This document shows, piece by piece, positions 14,113 to 21,958 of a DNA stretch of 36,532 nucleotides. The position numbers and the translations under genes are program-made. The stretch is taken from NCBI GenBank assembly GCA_900318745.1, contig ONMC01000006.1, forward strand, positions 1 to 36,532, read 5' to 3'. Each line of letters begins with the position of its first letter. Position 1 is the first letter of the stretch. This stretch comes from an uncultured Eubacteriales bacterium (GTDB lineage Bacteria > Bacillota > Clostridia > Christensenellales > CAG-138). The notes below the pieces were generated by a model. That model saw only the letters and a program-made list of their open reading frames with translations. It did no database searches and was not told where the DNA came from.

Positions 14113-15405
14113 ATGAAACGCAGCCGATTCTGGTCCGTATTGATCATCTTCAGCCTTATCGGGCAGATCGCATGGGTGGTCGAAAACATGTATTTCAACG
14201 TGTTTATCTACCACATGTTCAACGCGTCGCCGCGCGAGATCTCTCTGATGGTTCAGGCGAGCGCGGTTGCCGCGACGCTGACCACGGTCTTTATGGGCGC
14301 GCTGTCCGATCGGATCGGCAAGCGCAAGGTCTTTATCAGCTTCGGCTACATTCTTTGGGGCGTTTCGATCCTCTGCTTCGCGTTTTTGCGCACCGATTGG
14401 ATCGGAAAGCTGTTCCCCTCCGTCGTCAACGCCGCCGCGCTCGGCTGCACGCTCGTCATCATATTCGACTGCATCATGACGTTTTTCGGTTCGACGGCGA
14501 ACGACGCATGCTTCAATGCGTGGCTGACCGATTCGACGGATGATTCGAACCGCGGCAAGGCGGAAGGCGTGAACGCGATGATGCCGCTCCTCGCGATCCT
14601 GGTCGTATTCGGCGGCACGATGTGGGCGGATACCGCGAACGCAGCGCACTGGACGATTCTCTTTCTGATCATCGGCGGGATCGTGCTGCTGTGCGGCGTG
14701 ATCGGGCTGTTTTTGATCGAAGAGCCGAAGGGACTTCTGAAGCAGGCGGCAGGCTATCGCGAAACGCTGCTGTACGGCTTCCGTCCGAGCGTCGTCAAAG
14801 CCAATGCTTCGCTGTATCGCGCGCTGCTTGCATTCATCATTTTCAATATCTCGATACAGGTCTTTATGCCGTATCTGATCCTGTACTATACCGAAGCGCT
14901 GCATCTTGCAAACTATGTGCTGATCATGGCGCCTGCGATCGTGCTGGCGGCTGTCGCAACCGCGCTGTACGGGCGGCTGTACGACCGGTTCGGCTATCGA
15001 AAAACGCTGATCCCGTCTCTGCTTGTGCTTACTGCCGGTTATGCGGTGCTGTATCTGTTCCGTTCCACGGCGCTCGTGTTCCTCGGCTCGCTTCTGATGA
15101 TGTGTGGATACCTGTGCGGCATGGCGGTATTCGGCGCGCGCATCCGCGAGCGGACGCCCATCGGCATGGCGGGTCGGTTTCAGGGGCTGCGTATCGTTGC
15201 GCAGGTGCTGATCCCGGGCGTGATCGGTCCCGCGATCGGCAGCGCCGTTCTGAAGGGCGCCGAGACCGTCGTCAATTCCGACGGCACGACCTCGTTCATT
15301 CCGAACGCCGGCATTTTCCTTTGGGCGGGCGTTGCACTGCTCCCGATCGCCGTTCTTCTGATTTGGGAAGCGCTTCGCACGGAAAGGCAGGAACGCCGTG
15401 CCTGA
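14113..15405 (+). CDS. Major facilitator superfamily transporter (probable sugar/galactoside)
   Basis: 430 aa with about 12 hydrophobic helices in two halves. The MFS loop motif is seen as GALSDRIGKRK after helix 2 (about residues 61-71), and again in the second half as GRLYDRFGYRK. It starts 3 bases after the galK stop and its end overlaps the GH2 start by 8 bases. Position between galactokinase and a glycosidase argues for uptake of a galactoside or galactose across the membrane. Direction and substrate are inferred only from context. Confidence 0.85.
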   Translation: MKRSRFWSVLIIFSLIGQIAWVVENMYFNVFIYHMFNASPREISLMVQASAVAATLTTVFMGALSDRIGKRKVFISFGYILWGVSILCFAFLRTDWIGKLFPSVVNAAALGCTLVIIFDCIMTFFGSTANDACFNAWLTDSTDDSNRGKAEGVNAMMPLLAILVVFGGTMWADTANAAHWTILFLIIGGIVLLCGVIGLFLIEEPKGLLKQAAGYRETLLYGFRPSVVKANASLYRALLAFIIFNISIQVFMPYLILYYTEALHLANYVLIMAPAIVLAAVATALYGRLYDRFGYRKTLIPSLLVLTAGYAVLYLFRSTALVFLGSLLMMCGYLCGMAVFGARIRERTPIGMAGRFQGLRIVAQVLIPGVIGPAIGSAVLKGAETVVNSDGTTSFIPNAGIFLWAGVALLPIAVLLIWEALRTERQERRA

Positions 15406-17053
15406 CGTCTATCCGCGTCCGCAGTTGCGGCGCAGCAGCTATATCTGCCTGAACGGACCGTGGGATTTCGCCGTCACCGACGGAAGCGAACCCGCATCCT
15501 ATTTCGAAACGATCCGCGTCCCCTATCCGCCCGAGGCGCCGCTGTCCGGTATAAACCGCCGCATCGGCGAAACCGAAACGATGTGGTATCGGCGCTCGAT
15601 CTCCATTCCGGAACACGGTCCGGACGAGTGTGTGATTCTGCATTTCGGCGCGGTCGATCAGGTCTGCGAGGTCCGTCTGAACGGAACGCTTCTGGGGCGG
15701 CACGAAGGCGGCTATCTGCCGTTTTCTTTCACGCTTGACGGAATGCCGAACGAAACGGCACAGCTTTCGGTCCGCGTCGTCGATTCGCTCGATCACCGGT
15801 ATCCGTGGGGCAAGCAAAAACAAAGCCCCGGCGGCATGTGGTACACGCCGTTCTCGGGGATCTGGCAGACGGTCTGGATGGAGGTCGTTCCGCGCGACCG
15901 GATCCTGTCGCTGTCGCTATGCCCGTCGCTTGATGCGGTCACCGTCACCGTGGTTCCGAGCGCCGAATACCTCGGCGCCGTGCTTACGGTCGAAACGCCG
16001 AACGGTCCGATCTCTGTCGATATGCCGGAACCGAGCGTCACGGTCCCGATCCCCGATCCGATCCTCTGGACGCCCGAGCATCCGCATCTGTATCCGATCA
16101 CGATCCGCTGCGGCGAGGACGTCGTATCCTCTTATTTTGCACTGCGAACGGTCTCTCAGGGCATTGTGAACGGCGTTCCCCGGCTTTTGCTGAACGGAGA
16201 ACCGGTTTTCCTTCACGGATTACTGGATCAGGGATACTGGCCCGACGGGCTCTGTCTGCCGCCGGACGACGAAGGGTACGATCGTGATATCCGCGCCGCA
16301 AAAGCGCTGGGGTTCAACACGCTTCGCAAACACATCAAGATCGAACCGCTGCCGTTCTATGCGGCATGCGACCGTCTCGGCATGCTTGTGATCCAGGACT
16401 TTGTGAACAACGGGAGCTACCGTTTTCTGCACGACACCGTGCTGCCCACGGTCGGTCTGAAACGGCTGAGCGACACGAATACCAACGGCGACCGCGATGC
16501 GCGCGGCATCTTTCTCAAAACGGCGCAGGACACGATCCGGCATCTCTACAACGCGCCGTGCATCATCGGATGGACGATCTTCAATGAAGGTTGGGGACAG
16601 TTTTGCGCGGATGAAATTTACCGCACGCTCAAGGCATTCGATCATACGCGTTTTTTCGACGCGACGTCCGGATGGTTTCGACAGAAGGAAAGCGACGTAC
16701 GAAGCGAGCACATGTATTTTCGGAAATTCAGACTGCATCGCAGCAAACGGCCGTTTCTGCTTTCGGAATTCGGCGGTTACGTATACGCCGAAGGAAGCGG
16801 AAAGCGCTACGGGTATCGGTTCTTTCGCGATCGGGACGCATATTGCGAAGCGATCTTCGCACTCTATCGCGACGAGATTCTCCCTGCGATCCCGAAAGGG
16901 CTTTGCGGTGCGATCTATACGCAGCTGTCCGACGTCGAGGAAGAGCAGAACGGACTGTTGCGATATGACCGCAGCAGCGTAAAGCCGGATCCCGAACGGA
17001 TGACGGCGCTTGCGGGGATGTTGGCGCAGGCGATGCGAAACAAAGGCAAATAA
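15398..17053 (+). CDS. Glycoside hydrolase family 2 enzyme (probable beta-galactosidase)
   Basis: 551 aa from a GTG start overlapping the transporter gene. The jelly-roll sugar-binding domain comes first (LNGPWDFAV, YRRSISIP, VRLNGTLLGRHEGGYLPFSF), then the immunoglobulin-like domain, then the TIM barrel from about residue 285. The acid/base is Glu397 (TIFNEGWG) and the nucleophile Glu457 (LSEFGG). No signal peptide, so it acts in the cytoplasm on a sugar already imported. It is much shorter than E. coli LacZ, lacking its C-terminal domains, as many GH2 enzymes do. The galactose operon supports beta-galactosidase activity; a beta-glucuronidase is the main alternative. Confidence 0.88.
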   Translation: MPDVYPRPQLRRSSYICLNGPWDFAVTDGSEPASYFETIRVPYPPEAPLSGINRRIGETETMWYRRSISIPEHGPDECVILHFGAVDQVCEVRLNGTLLGRHEGGYLPFSFTLDGMPNETAQLSVRVVDSLDHRYPWGKQKQSPGGMWYTPFSGIWQTVWMEVVPRDRILSLSLCPSLDAVTVTVVPSAEYLGAVLTVETPNGPISVDMPEPSVTVPIPDPILWTPEHPHLYPITIRCGEDVVSSYFALRTVSQGIVNGVPRLLLNGEPVFLHGLLDQGYWPDGLCLPPDDEGYDRDIRAAKALGFNTLRKHIKIEPLPFYAACDRLGMLVIQDFVNNGSYRFLHDTVLPTVGLKRLSDTNTNGDRDARGIFLKTAQDTIRHLYNAPCIIGWTIFNEGWGQFCADEIYRTLKAFDHTRFFDATSGWFRQKESDVRSEHMYFRKFRLHRSKRPFLLSEFGGYVYAEGSGKRYGYRFFRDRDAYCEAIFALYRDEILPAIPKGLCGAIYTQLSDVEEEQNGLLRYDRSSVKPDPERMTALAGMLAQAMRNKGK

Positions 17054-17085
17054 ACAAGGAACGGCGATCATGCCGTTCCTTGTTT
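17052..17085. terminator. Bidirectional terminator between the gal operon and HU
   Basis: A perfect 14-bp stem AAACAAGGAACGGC/GCCGTTCCTTGTTT with a 6-base loop between convergent genes. It includes part of the GH2 stop codon. T runs are short on both sides. Confidence 0.8.
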
Positions 17086-17101
17086 GATAACTTCTAATCG
17101 A

Positions 17102-17374
17102 TTAGTTGAGCGCGTCTTTGAGTGCCTTGCCTGCCTTGAAGGTCGCTGCCTTGGAAGCTGCGATCTCGATCTCGGCCTTGGTCAGCGGGTTGTGGCCCAT
17201 GCGAGCCGGACGAACCTTTGCTTCAAAGGAACCGAAGCCGACCAGAGAAACCTTCTCGTCTGCCTTCAGTGCATCGGTGATGGTTGTGAAAACCGCGTTG
17301 ACGGCCTTTTCTGCATCCTTCTTGGGCAGCTCGGTCTTTGCGGCAACTTCCGCGATCAGTTCAGTCTTGTTCAT
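17102..17374 (-). CDS. hup: HU family DNA-binding protein
   Basis: 90 aa from ATG 17372-17374 with GGAGGA upstream. It starts [16 protein letters not shown] and carries the HU signature ([18 protein letters not shown]) whose arms insert in the DNA minor groove. HU is the histone-like nucleoid protein and works as a dimer. It has its own promoter and a GCGCT/AGCGC hairpin in its leader (17415-17430 region), so it is probably expressed far above the mazG-flippase genes that precede it. Confidence 0.96.
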   Translation of the reverse strand: MNKTELIAEVAAKTELPKKDAEKAVNAVFTTITDALKADEKVSLVGFGSFEAKVRPARMGHNPLTKAEIEIAASKAATFKAGKALKDALN

Positions 17375-17434
17375 GATTATTCCTCCATAAAGTAATTGTG
17401 ATTGAAGCATTGCGCTCTCAAAAGCGCCTTGCCT

Positions 17435-17463
17435 ATTTTACCAATCAAATGAACGTTCGTCAA
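17435..17463 (-). promoter_or_regulatory. Promoter of hup
   Basis: On the minus strand TTGACG (17458-17463), 17-base spacer, TAAAAT (17435-17440) with TGG before it, just after the mazG stop. Confidence 0.8.
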
Positions 17464-17480
17464 GTCCCAAATTGCCGTTT

Positions 17481-18902
17481 TTACTCGGTTTTGGGGCATT
17501 TTTTCGCCAGTTCCCAGTATCGGTCCTGCTCTTTTAAGGTTAGTTTAGTTAAATCGTATCCGTCCTCTGCGGCGAGCGATTCCATTCTGCCGAAGCGTGT
17601 AATGAACTTGTCCGTCGCGTCGTGCAGGATCTGCTCGCTGTCGAGTCCCAGAAGCCGCGCCACATTGACGACTGCGAACAGCAGATCCCCCGCTTCTTCG
17701 GCGATGTTCCCGTTTTCGCGCATTGCTTCCTTCAGTTCGTCAAGTTCTTCGTAAACCTTCGGCATCGCCTCGTCTGCATTCGCCCAATCGAAGCCGACCT
17801 TGCGCGCACGGTTTTGCACCTTGCCGGCGCGCAGCAGAGCCGGGAAGCGTTTCGGTACGGCGCAGAGTACTTCCGTCTTCGTCTTCTGATTCTTTTCTTT
17901 CTGTTTGAGCTCGTCCCATCTCACCAGCACGTCCGCGGCGCTTTCCGCCGTCTCCGTGCCGAACACATGCGGATGCCGGTAGATCAGCTTTTTGACTACG
18001 CCGTCCGCGACGTCGTGTTCGTTGAACCGTCCCTGCTCGTCCGCGATCACCGAATGGAACACCACGTCCATCAGCACGTCGCCGAGCTCTTCCGTGATAT
18101 GCGCATCGTCCCGCTCGTCGATCGCATCGTTCAGCTCGTAGCATTCTTCGATGAGATCGCCCTTCAGGCTTTCATGCGTCTGCTCGCGGTCCCAGGGACA
18201 CCCGCCGGGCGCGCGCAGGCGCTGCATGATCGCAACGAGGTCGTAATAGTCGTAGCGCGTCAGCTGTTCGAACGCAACCGGCGGCACATACAGCACGGAT
18301 CCCGCAAACAGCTTGCGGCAGCGATCGAGTTCGCAAAGCGGAAAAGTCCGCCTGCGATACGTTCCGTCGGGCTGCATCGTCGCGAGCGTGACCGGATGCG
18401 TTTCCGGATAGATCTCCGTAAGGATCAGCTTGACCTCGCCCGCGATGATCGGCCGGTCGAGTTCCTGAATGCACAGCGGGACCGTGCGGTCGATCCGCTT
18501 CGGCAGCGTGCGCGCCGTGCAGATCGCTGCATCCTGCAGTTGCGGGAACGCCGCTTTTGCATACGATACACCGGCAAGCGTTTCGACGCGAAAGCCTTTA
18601 CTCTGTGCCTTGTGAACGATTGCCTCCATCTGGGCAAAGCAGCCGTCTCCCATCACGGCATACACGCAGTCCCCGTCCGAGGTCAGCCGGTCGGCGATCG
18701 CGCGGTTCAGCGATTCGAAGTCCTCTGCGGATTCGTACAGATCGTCCATCGAAACGAACGGGAGACCCGCGTCCGTCACGGGTTTTGCACACGGATGTTC
18801 GGTCGTTTGCAGATACAGTTTTGGAGCGTGTTCGATCGCGTCCCATGCCGCGCGCGTCAGCGTCTGCGGCGTGGAAAGCGGTGCGATTGTAATGGTCTTC
18901 AT
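17481..18902 (-). CDS. mazG: MazG nucleotide pyrophosphohydrolase with N-terminal tetrapyrrole-methylase-like domain (YabN type)
   Basis: 473 aa from ATG 18900-18902 with AAGGAGA upstream. Residues 1 to about 215 resemble SAM-dependent tetrapyrrole methylases (ITIAPLSTPQTLTRAAW, VYAVMGDGCFAQ, ETLAGVSYAKAAFP). MazG repeats follow: GGCPWDREQTHESLKGDLIEECYELNDAI with EELGDVLMDVVFH, and a second copy with EELDELKEAM and EEAGDLLFAVVN. The glutamates and aspartate of those EExxE/ExxD motifs bind Mg. MazG hydrolyses NTPs and dNTPs to monophosphates, cleaning the nucleotide pool. The domain order matches Bacillus YabN, and the neighbouring flippase matches the yabM-yabN order. Confidence 0.92.
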   Translation of the reverse strand: MKTITIAPLSTPQTLTRAAWDAIEHAPKLYLQTTEHPCAKPVTDAGLPFVSMDDLYESAEDFESLNRAIADRLTSDGDCVYAVMGDGCFAQMEAIVHKAQSKGFRVETLAGVSYAKAAFPQLQDAAICTARTLPKRIDRTVPLCIQELDRPIIAGEVKLILTEIYPETHPVTLATMQPDGTYRRRTFPLCELDRCRKLFAGSVLYVPPVAFEQLTRYDYYDLVAIMQRLRAPGGCPWDREQTHESLKGDLIEECYELNDAIDERDDAHITEELGDVLMDVVFHSVIADEQGRFNEHDVADGVVKKLIYRHPHVFGTETAESAADVLVRWDELKQKEKNQKTKTEVLCAVPKRFPALLRAGKVQNRARKVGFDWANADEAMPKVYEELDELKEAMRENGNIAEEAGDLLFAVVNVARLLGLDSEQILHDATDKFITRFGRMESLAAEDGYDLTKLTLKEQDRYWELAKKCPKTE

Positions 18903-18903
18903 A

Positions 18904-20556
18904 TTATCTCCTTGCAAAGCGGGCAAGCTTTCTGCCGCCCGGGATATAAGCGAGTTCTTCCCCTGTGAACATCCCGAGCACCAGCATCATGATCATATAA
19001 ATGACCACGGCGATCACGATTGCCAGCACGGTCGCCGCCGAAGCCATCCAGCCGCTTTGGAAAACGGACAGACGCGACAGCAGCCGATGCACGCCCCATG
19101 CGCCGCCGCCCATCACGACGGATGCGAGCGCGGGCTTCAGGAATGTGTCGGACACGTTCACTTTTGCGCCGGTGATGCGCAGCAGCGCGATCGTATCAAG
19201 GATGCCCGCGATGCCGAAGCATGCGAGATTCGAGAACACGGCGCCGAGGATATTGATGCTTCCGATCGGAATGCAGATGATGTTGACGAGCACCTTGGTG
19301 ATGCCGCCGATCAGCAGGAACCAGACCGGCAGCCGCTGTTTGCCGACGCCCTGCAGCGCGCCGGTGGCGGTCTGCACGAGCGAGATGAAAATGACGGTAA
19401 ATGCGGCGACGCGCATCAGCGGAACGGCGATCGCATATGCCTCGGGTGTAACGCGCGAATACAGCAGTTTGATGATCGGACCCGCCAGCACAGACAGTCC
19501 GACCGCGCACGGCAGTCCGATCGCCATTGCGATTTTCAGACTCAGCAGGGATAGCTGCCTCACGCCGTTCGTATCCTTTTGCACGCGCGACGCCGAGATC
19601 GCGGGAACGAGCGACATGGAGATGCCGACCGTCAGCGTTGCGGGCAGATTGATGACCGAGCGCACATAGGTGCAAAGCGCCTGATAATTCAGGTCGGCAA
19701 CCGTAAAGTCATTCGAGAGAACCGCGGTAAACGGCTCGCCGATGCTCTGCAGCAGCCGCGTGATCATAACGGAATCGAGGAAATTTGCGATCGGAAGGAT
19801 CGATGCGCCGAGTGTGATCGGGATCGCGATCGCAAGCATCGGTCCGATCACGCGTTCATGCGGGTTCGGATCCTCGATCAGAGCCGGATACTGTCCCTTC
19901 GTCCGCGCATAGAAAAGCATCATGACGGCGAGTGCGAGGATCTCGGAGATCGTGACGCCCAGAAGCAGCCCCGCTGCGCCAGCGGCGTTGGCGAATCCGG
20001 TGCCTTCATGACGGTTGTAAAGATACCCTGCGAGCAGCAGACCGAAGATGAATTTGAATACCTGCTCGGCAAACTGTGAAATACTCGTGCCGGTCATACG
20101 CTGCAGTCCCTGCAGGTATCCGCGGTACGCACAGATCAGCGACACAAACAGCAGCGCAGGCGCAAGCGCCATCATCGAGTACTTCGCGCCTTCCCCGCCG
20201 TTCAGCACCGTTTCCCCGATCCATCCGGCTCCGAAGAACATCAGCGCGGACGTCACGGCGCCGATCAGAAACAGAAGAAGCAGCGATCTGCGGAATACGC
20301 GGCGCGCGCCGTCGTGATTGCCGACCGCCGCACGCTCTGCAACCATGCGCGAGATCGCCGTCGGAATGCCGGAGCTCGATATGATCAGCAGCCACGAGTA
20401 CGTGGGATAGATGAGTTCATAATATTTCATGCCGGGTTCACCGACGATGCGTACCGCAAAGATGCGGAAAAGCACGCCGATGAGCTTGCAGATCAGCCCT
20501 GCTGCCGCAAGCAGCGCGGCACCCTTTACAAATGTCGTTTTTTTCGCGGTTTCCAT
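18904..20556 (-). CDS. SpoVB/YabM-like polysaccharide flippase (MOP superfamily)
   Basis: 550 aa from ATG 20554-20556. It has 14 or so hydrophobic helices, starting FVKGAALLAAAGLICKLIGVLFR, typical of the SpoVB/MurJ-like flippases that move lipid-linked sugars across the membrane. It ends one base before mazG, giving a flippase-mazG operon as in Bacillus yabM-yabN. No ribosome site is visible: the -10 box lies only seven bases upstream, so the mRNA is probably leaderless. Upstream in-frame codons to 20736 lie in the M14 gene on the same strand and are rejected. Whether it serves peptidoglycan, spore cortex or another glycan is not decided by sequence. Confidence 0.9.
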   Translation of the reverse strand: METAKKTTFVKGAALLAAAGLICKLIGVLFRIFAVRIVGEPGMKYYELIYPTYSWLLIISSSGIPTAISRMVAERAAVGNHDGARRVFRRSLLLLFLIGAVTSALMFFGAGWIGETVLNGGEGAKYSMMALAPALLFVSLICAYRGYLQGLQRMTGTSISQFAEQVFKFIFGLLLAGYLYNRHEGTGFANAAGAAGLLLGVTISEILALAVMMLFYARTKGQYPALIEDPNPHERVIGPMLAIAIPITLGASILPIANFLDSVMITRLLQSIGEPFTAVLSNDFTVADLNYQALCTYVRSVINLPATLTVGISMSLVPAISASRVQKDTNGVRQLSLLSLKIAMAIGLPCAVGLSVLAGPIIKLLYSRVTPEAYAIAVPLMRVAAFTVIFISLVQTATGALQGVGKQRLPVWFLLIGGITKVLVNIICIPIGSINILGAVFSNLACFGIAGILDTIALLRITGAKVNVSDTFLKPALASVVMGGGAWGVHRLLSRLSVFQSGWMASAATVLAIVIAVVIYMIMMLVLGMFTGEELAYIPGGRKLARFARR

Positions 20557-20563
20557 GTGAAAG

Positions 20564-20592
20564 AGTATAGCAGATTGCCGCCGTTTTTTCAA
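20564..20592 (-). promoter_or_regulatory. Promoter of the flippase-mazG operon
   Basis: On the minus strand TTGAAA (20587-20592), 17-base spacer, TATACT (20564-20569) with TGC before it. The -35 overlaps the M14 gene stop codon. The ATG begins seven bases after the -10. Confidence 0.78.
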
Positions 20593-21869
20593 GTATTGCC
20601 GACGTCGGAGAGCGCAGTTGTCAGGATCCTTTCGTTTTCGGCGTAAAGAGCGTTCAGATCCCCGATCGGCAGCGGGTTTTCGCCCCTGCCCGCTTCGATT
20701 GTGAAACCGCTTTTGCGGAACGCCGAGAGAAACCAATCCTTATAGCCTGCGAAGCTGCTTTCATACGGTACGTCGGCGACCGCATAGCCGGAAACGTCGG
20801 CAAACGTCCGCGCAAGCGCAAGAGAACCGGCAGGCGCCATGCCGCGATAGTCCCAGTAGATCACGCCGCCCTGCGTATGGTACGCAAGCGTCCTGTCATA
20901 TGCGTCATTCTCCGTCAGTTCGTACATCGCCCGGTTCTCCGGCGTTTCCAGCGGACGCGTGCCGACCCAGTCTCGCGGACCGGGACGCGTGAATCCCTGC
21001 TGCATTTTGATTGCGCGTGCCGTCTCCCATCCCGCCGGATACTGCAGATTGAGATCGATCCCCGAGATGTTCGCCTTCCAGCCGGACGGAAACGGGATCG
21101 ACGGATAAAAGCCCGCAAGCGCTTTTGCGCTCTCATAATAACTGTCGCCCTCCGAAAGCGCGCCGATCACAAGGTCTGCTCCGTCCGGATTGACCATCGG
21201 TACAAGCGTGAGCGTCGACGTCTCATAAAGTCGTCTTGCCGGTATGCCGCCGATCTCCGTTCCCGATGCGAACGCTTTTGCGTATCGCTCCAAAAAGAGG
21301 AGCGTAACTGGCGTCGTGATCCACTCGTTCGCATGGTGCGCCGCATTCACGCCGACGCGCATCGGTCCTGCGCCGATGCGCAGCGCTTCGAGGCGCGTTC
21401 CGGTCACACTGCCGCCGATCGGAAACCGTGCGATAAACGGATAACGCAGGACGAGTCCTTCGATCACGCAAGCGGTCAGAAAGGACCCGTACGGCAGATC
21501 TTTTACTGTGACTTCGAACGGCAGCGGCACGACGACCGTTTCACCGGTCCGCCATGCGATCCCGGGATTCGCCGTTTCGATTGCATCGGCGTCGGTCCGA
21601 TAGCGCGACGCAACGCTTTTCGGCGAGTCTCCCTCCTTCAGCATCGCAAACGTCGACCCGACCAGATACGGATACAGCGCCGCCCACGTGAACCGTCCGA
21701 CGACGCCGTCGGTCAGGAGATGCCCGTTCGATTGAAACGCCCGGACTGCGCGCTCGGTCCTTTTGCCGAAGATGCCGTCAGCAGTCCCCGGGTCCTCACC
21801 CGCCCGTGTCAAAGCCGTCTGTACATACCGGACCATCGGTCCCTCTTCCCCGTAACGCAGCGTACGCAT
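20589..21869 (-). CDS. M14 family murein peptidase with peptidoglycan-binding and LysM domains
   Basis: 426 aa from ATG 21867-21869 with GGAGGA upstream. Order of domains: peptidoglycan-binding_1 (about 5-62, VRYVQTAL then DGIFGKRTERAVRAFQ), LysM (about 72-117, LKEGDSPKSVASRYRTDADAIETANPG split over the fold), zinc carboxypeptidase M14 (about 125-420). Zinc ligands are His179 and Glu182 (HHANEW) and His331 (AYHTQGG); Glu392 in TIEAGRG is the catalytic base. The layout matches gamma-D-glutamyl-diaminopimelate endopeptidases that cut peptidoglycan stem peptides. There is no signal peptide, so it may act inside the cell, on imported muropeptides or after lysis. No clear promoter of its own was seen. 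Confidence 0.88.
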   Translation of the reverse strand: MRTLRYGEEGPMVRYVQTALTRAGEDPGTADGIFGKRTERAVRAFQSNGHLLTDGVVGRFTWAALYPYLVGSTFAMLKEGDSPKSVASRYRTDADAIETANPGIAWRTGETVVVPLPFEVTVKDLPYGSFLTACVIEGLVLRYPFIARFPIGGSVTGTRLEALRIGAGPMRVGVNAAHHANEWITTPVTLLFLERYAKAFASGTEIGGIPARRLYETSTLTLVPMVNPDGADLVIGALSEGDSYYESAKALAGFYPSIPFPSGWKANISGIDLNLQYPAGWETARAIKMQQGFTRPGPRDWVGTRPLETPENRAMYELTENDAYDRTLAYHTQGGVIYWDYRGMAPAGSLALARTFADVSGYAVADVPYESSFAGYKDWFLSAFRKSGFTIEAGRGENPLPIGDLNALYAENERILTTALSDVGNT

Positions 21870-21915
21870 CGATCTGTCCTCCGTTGTTTTTTCAAAGCTT
21901 ATGCACCGGAGACAG

Positions 21916-21945
21916 AAAAAAGCCCGTTCGCACGGAACGGGCTTT
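21916..21945 (-). terminator. Terminator after the uracil permease gene
   Basis: On the minus strand AAAGCCCGTTC/GAACGGGCTTT (11-bp stem, 5-base loop) followed by TTTTTTC. Confidence 0.9.
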
Positions 21946-21958
21946 GCAATGTTTGAAA

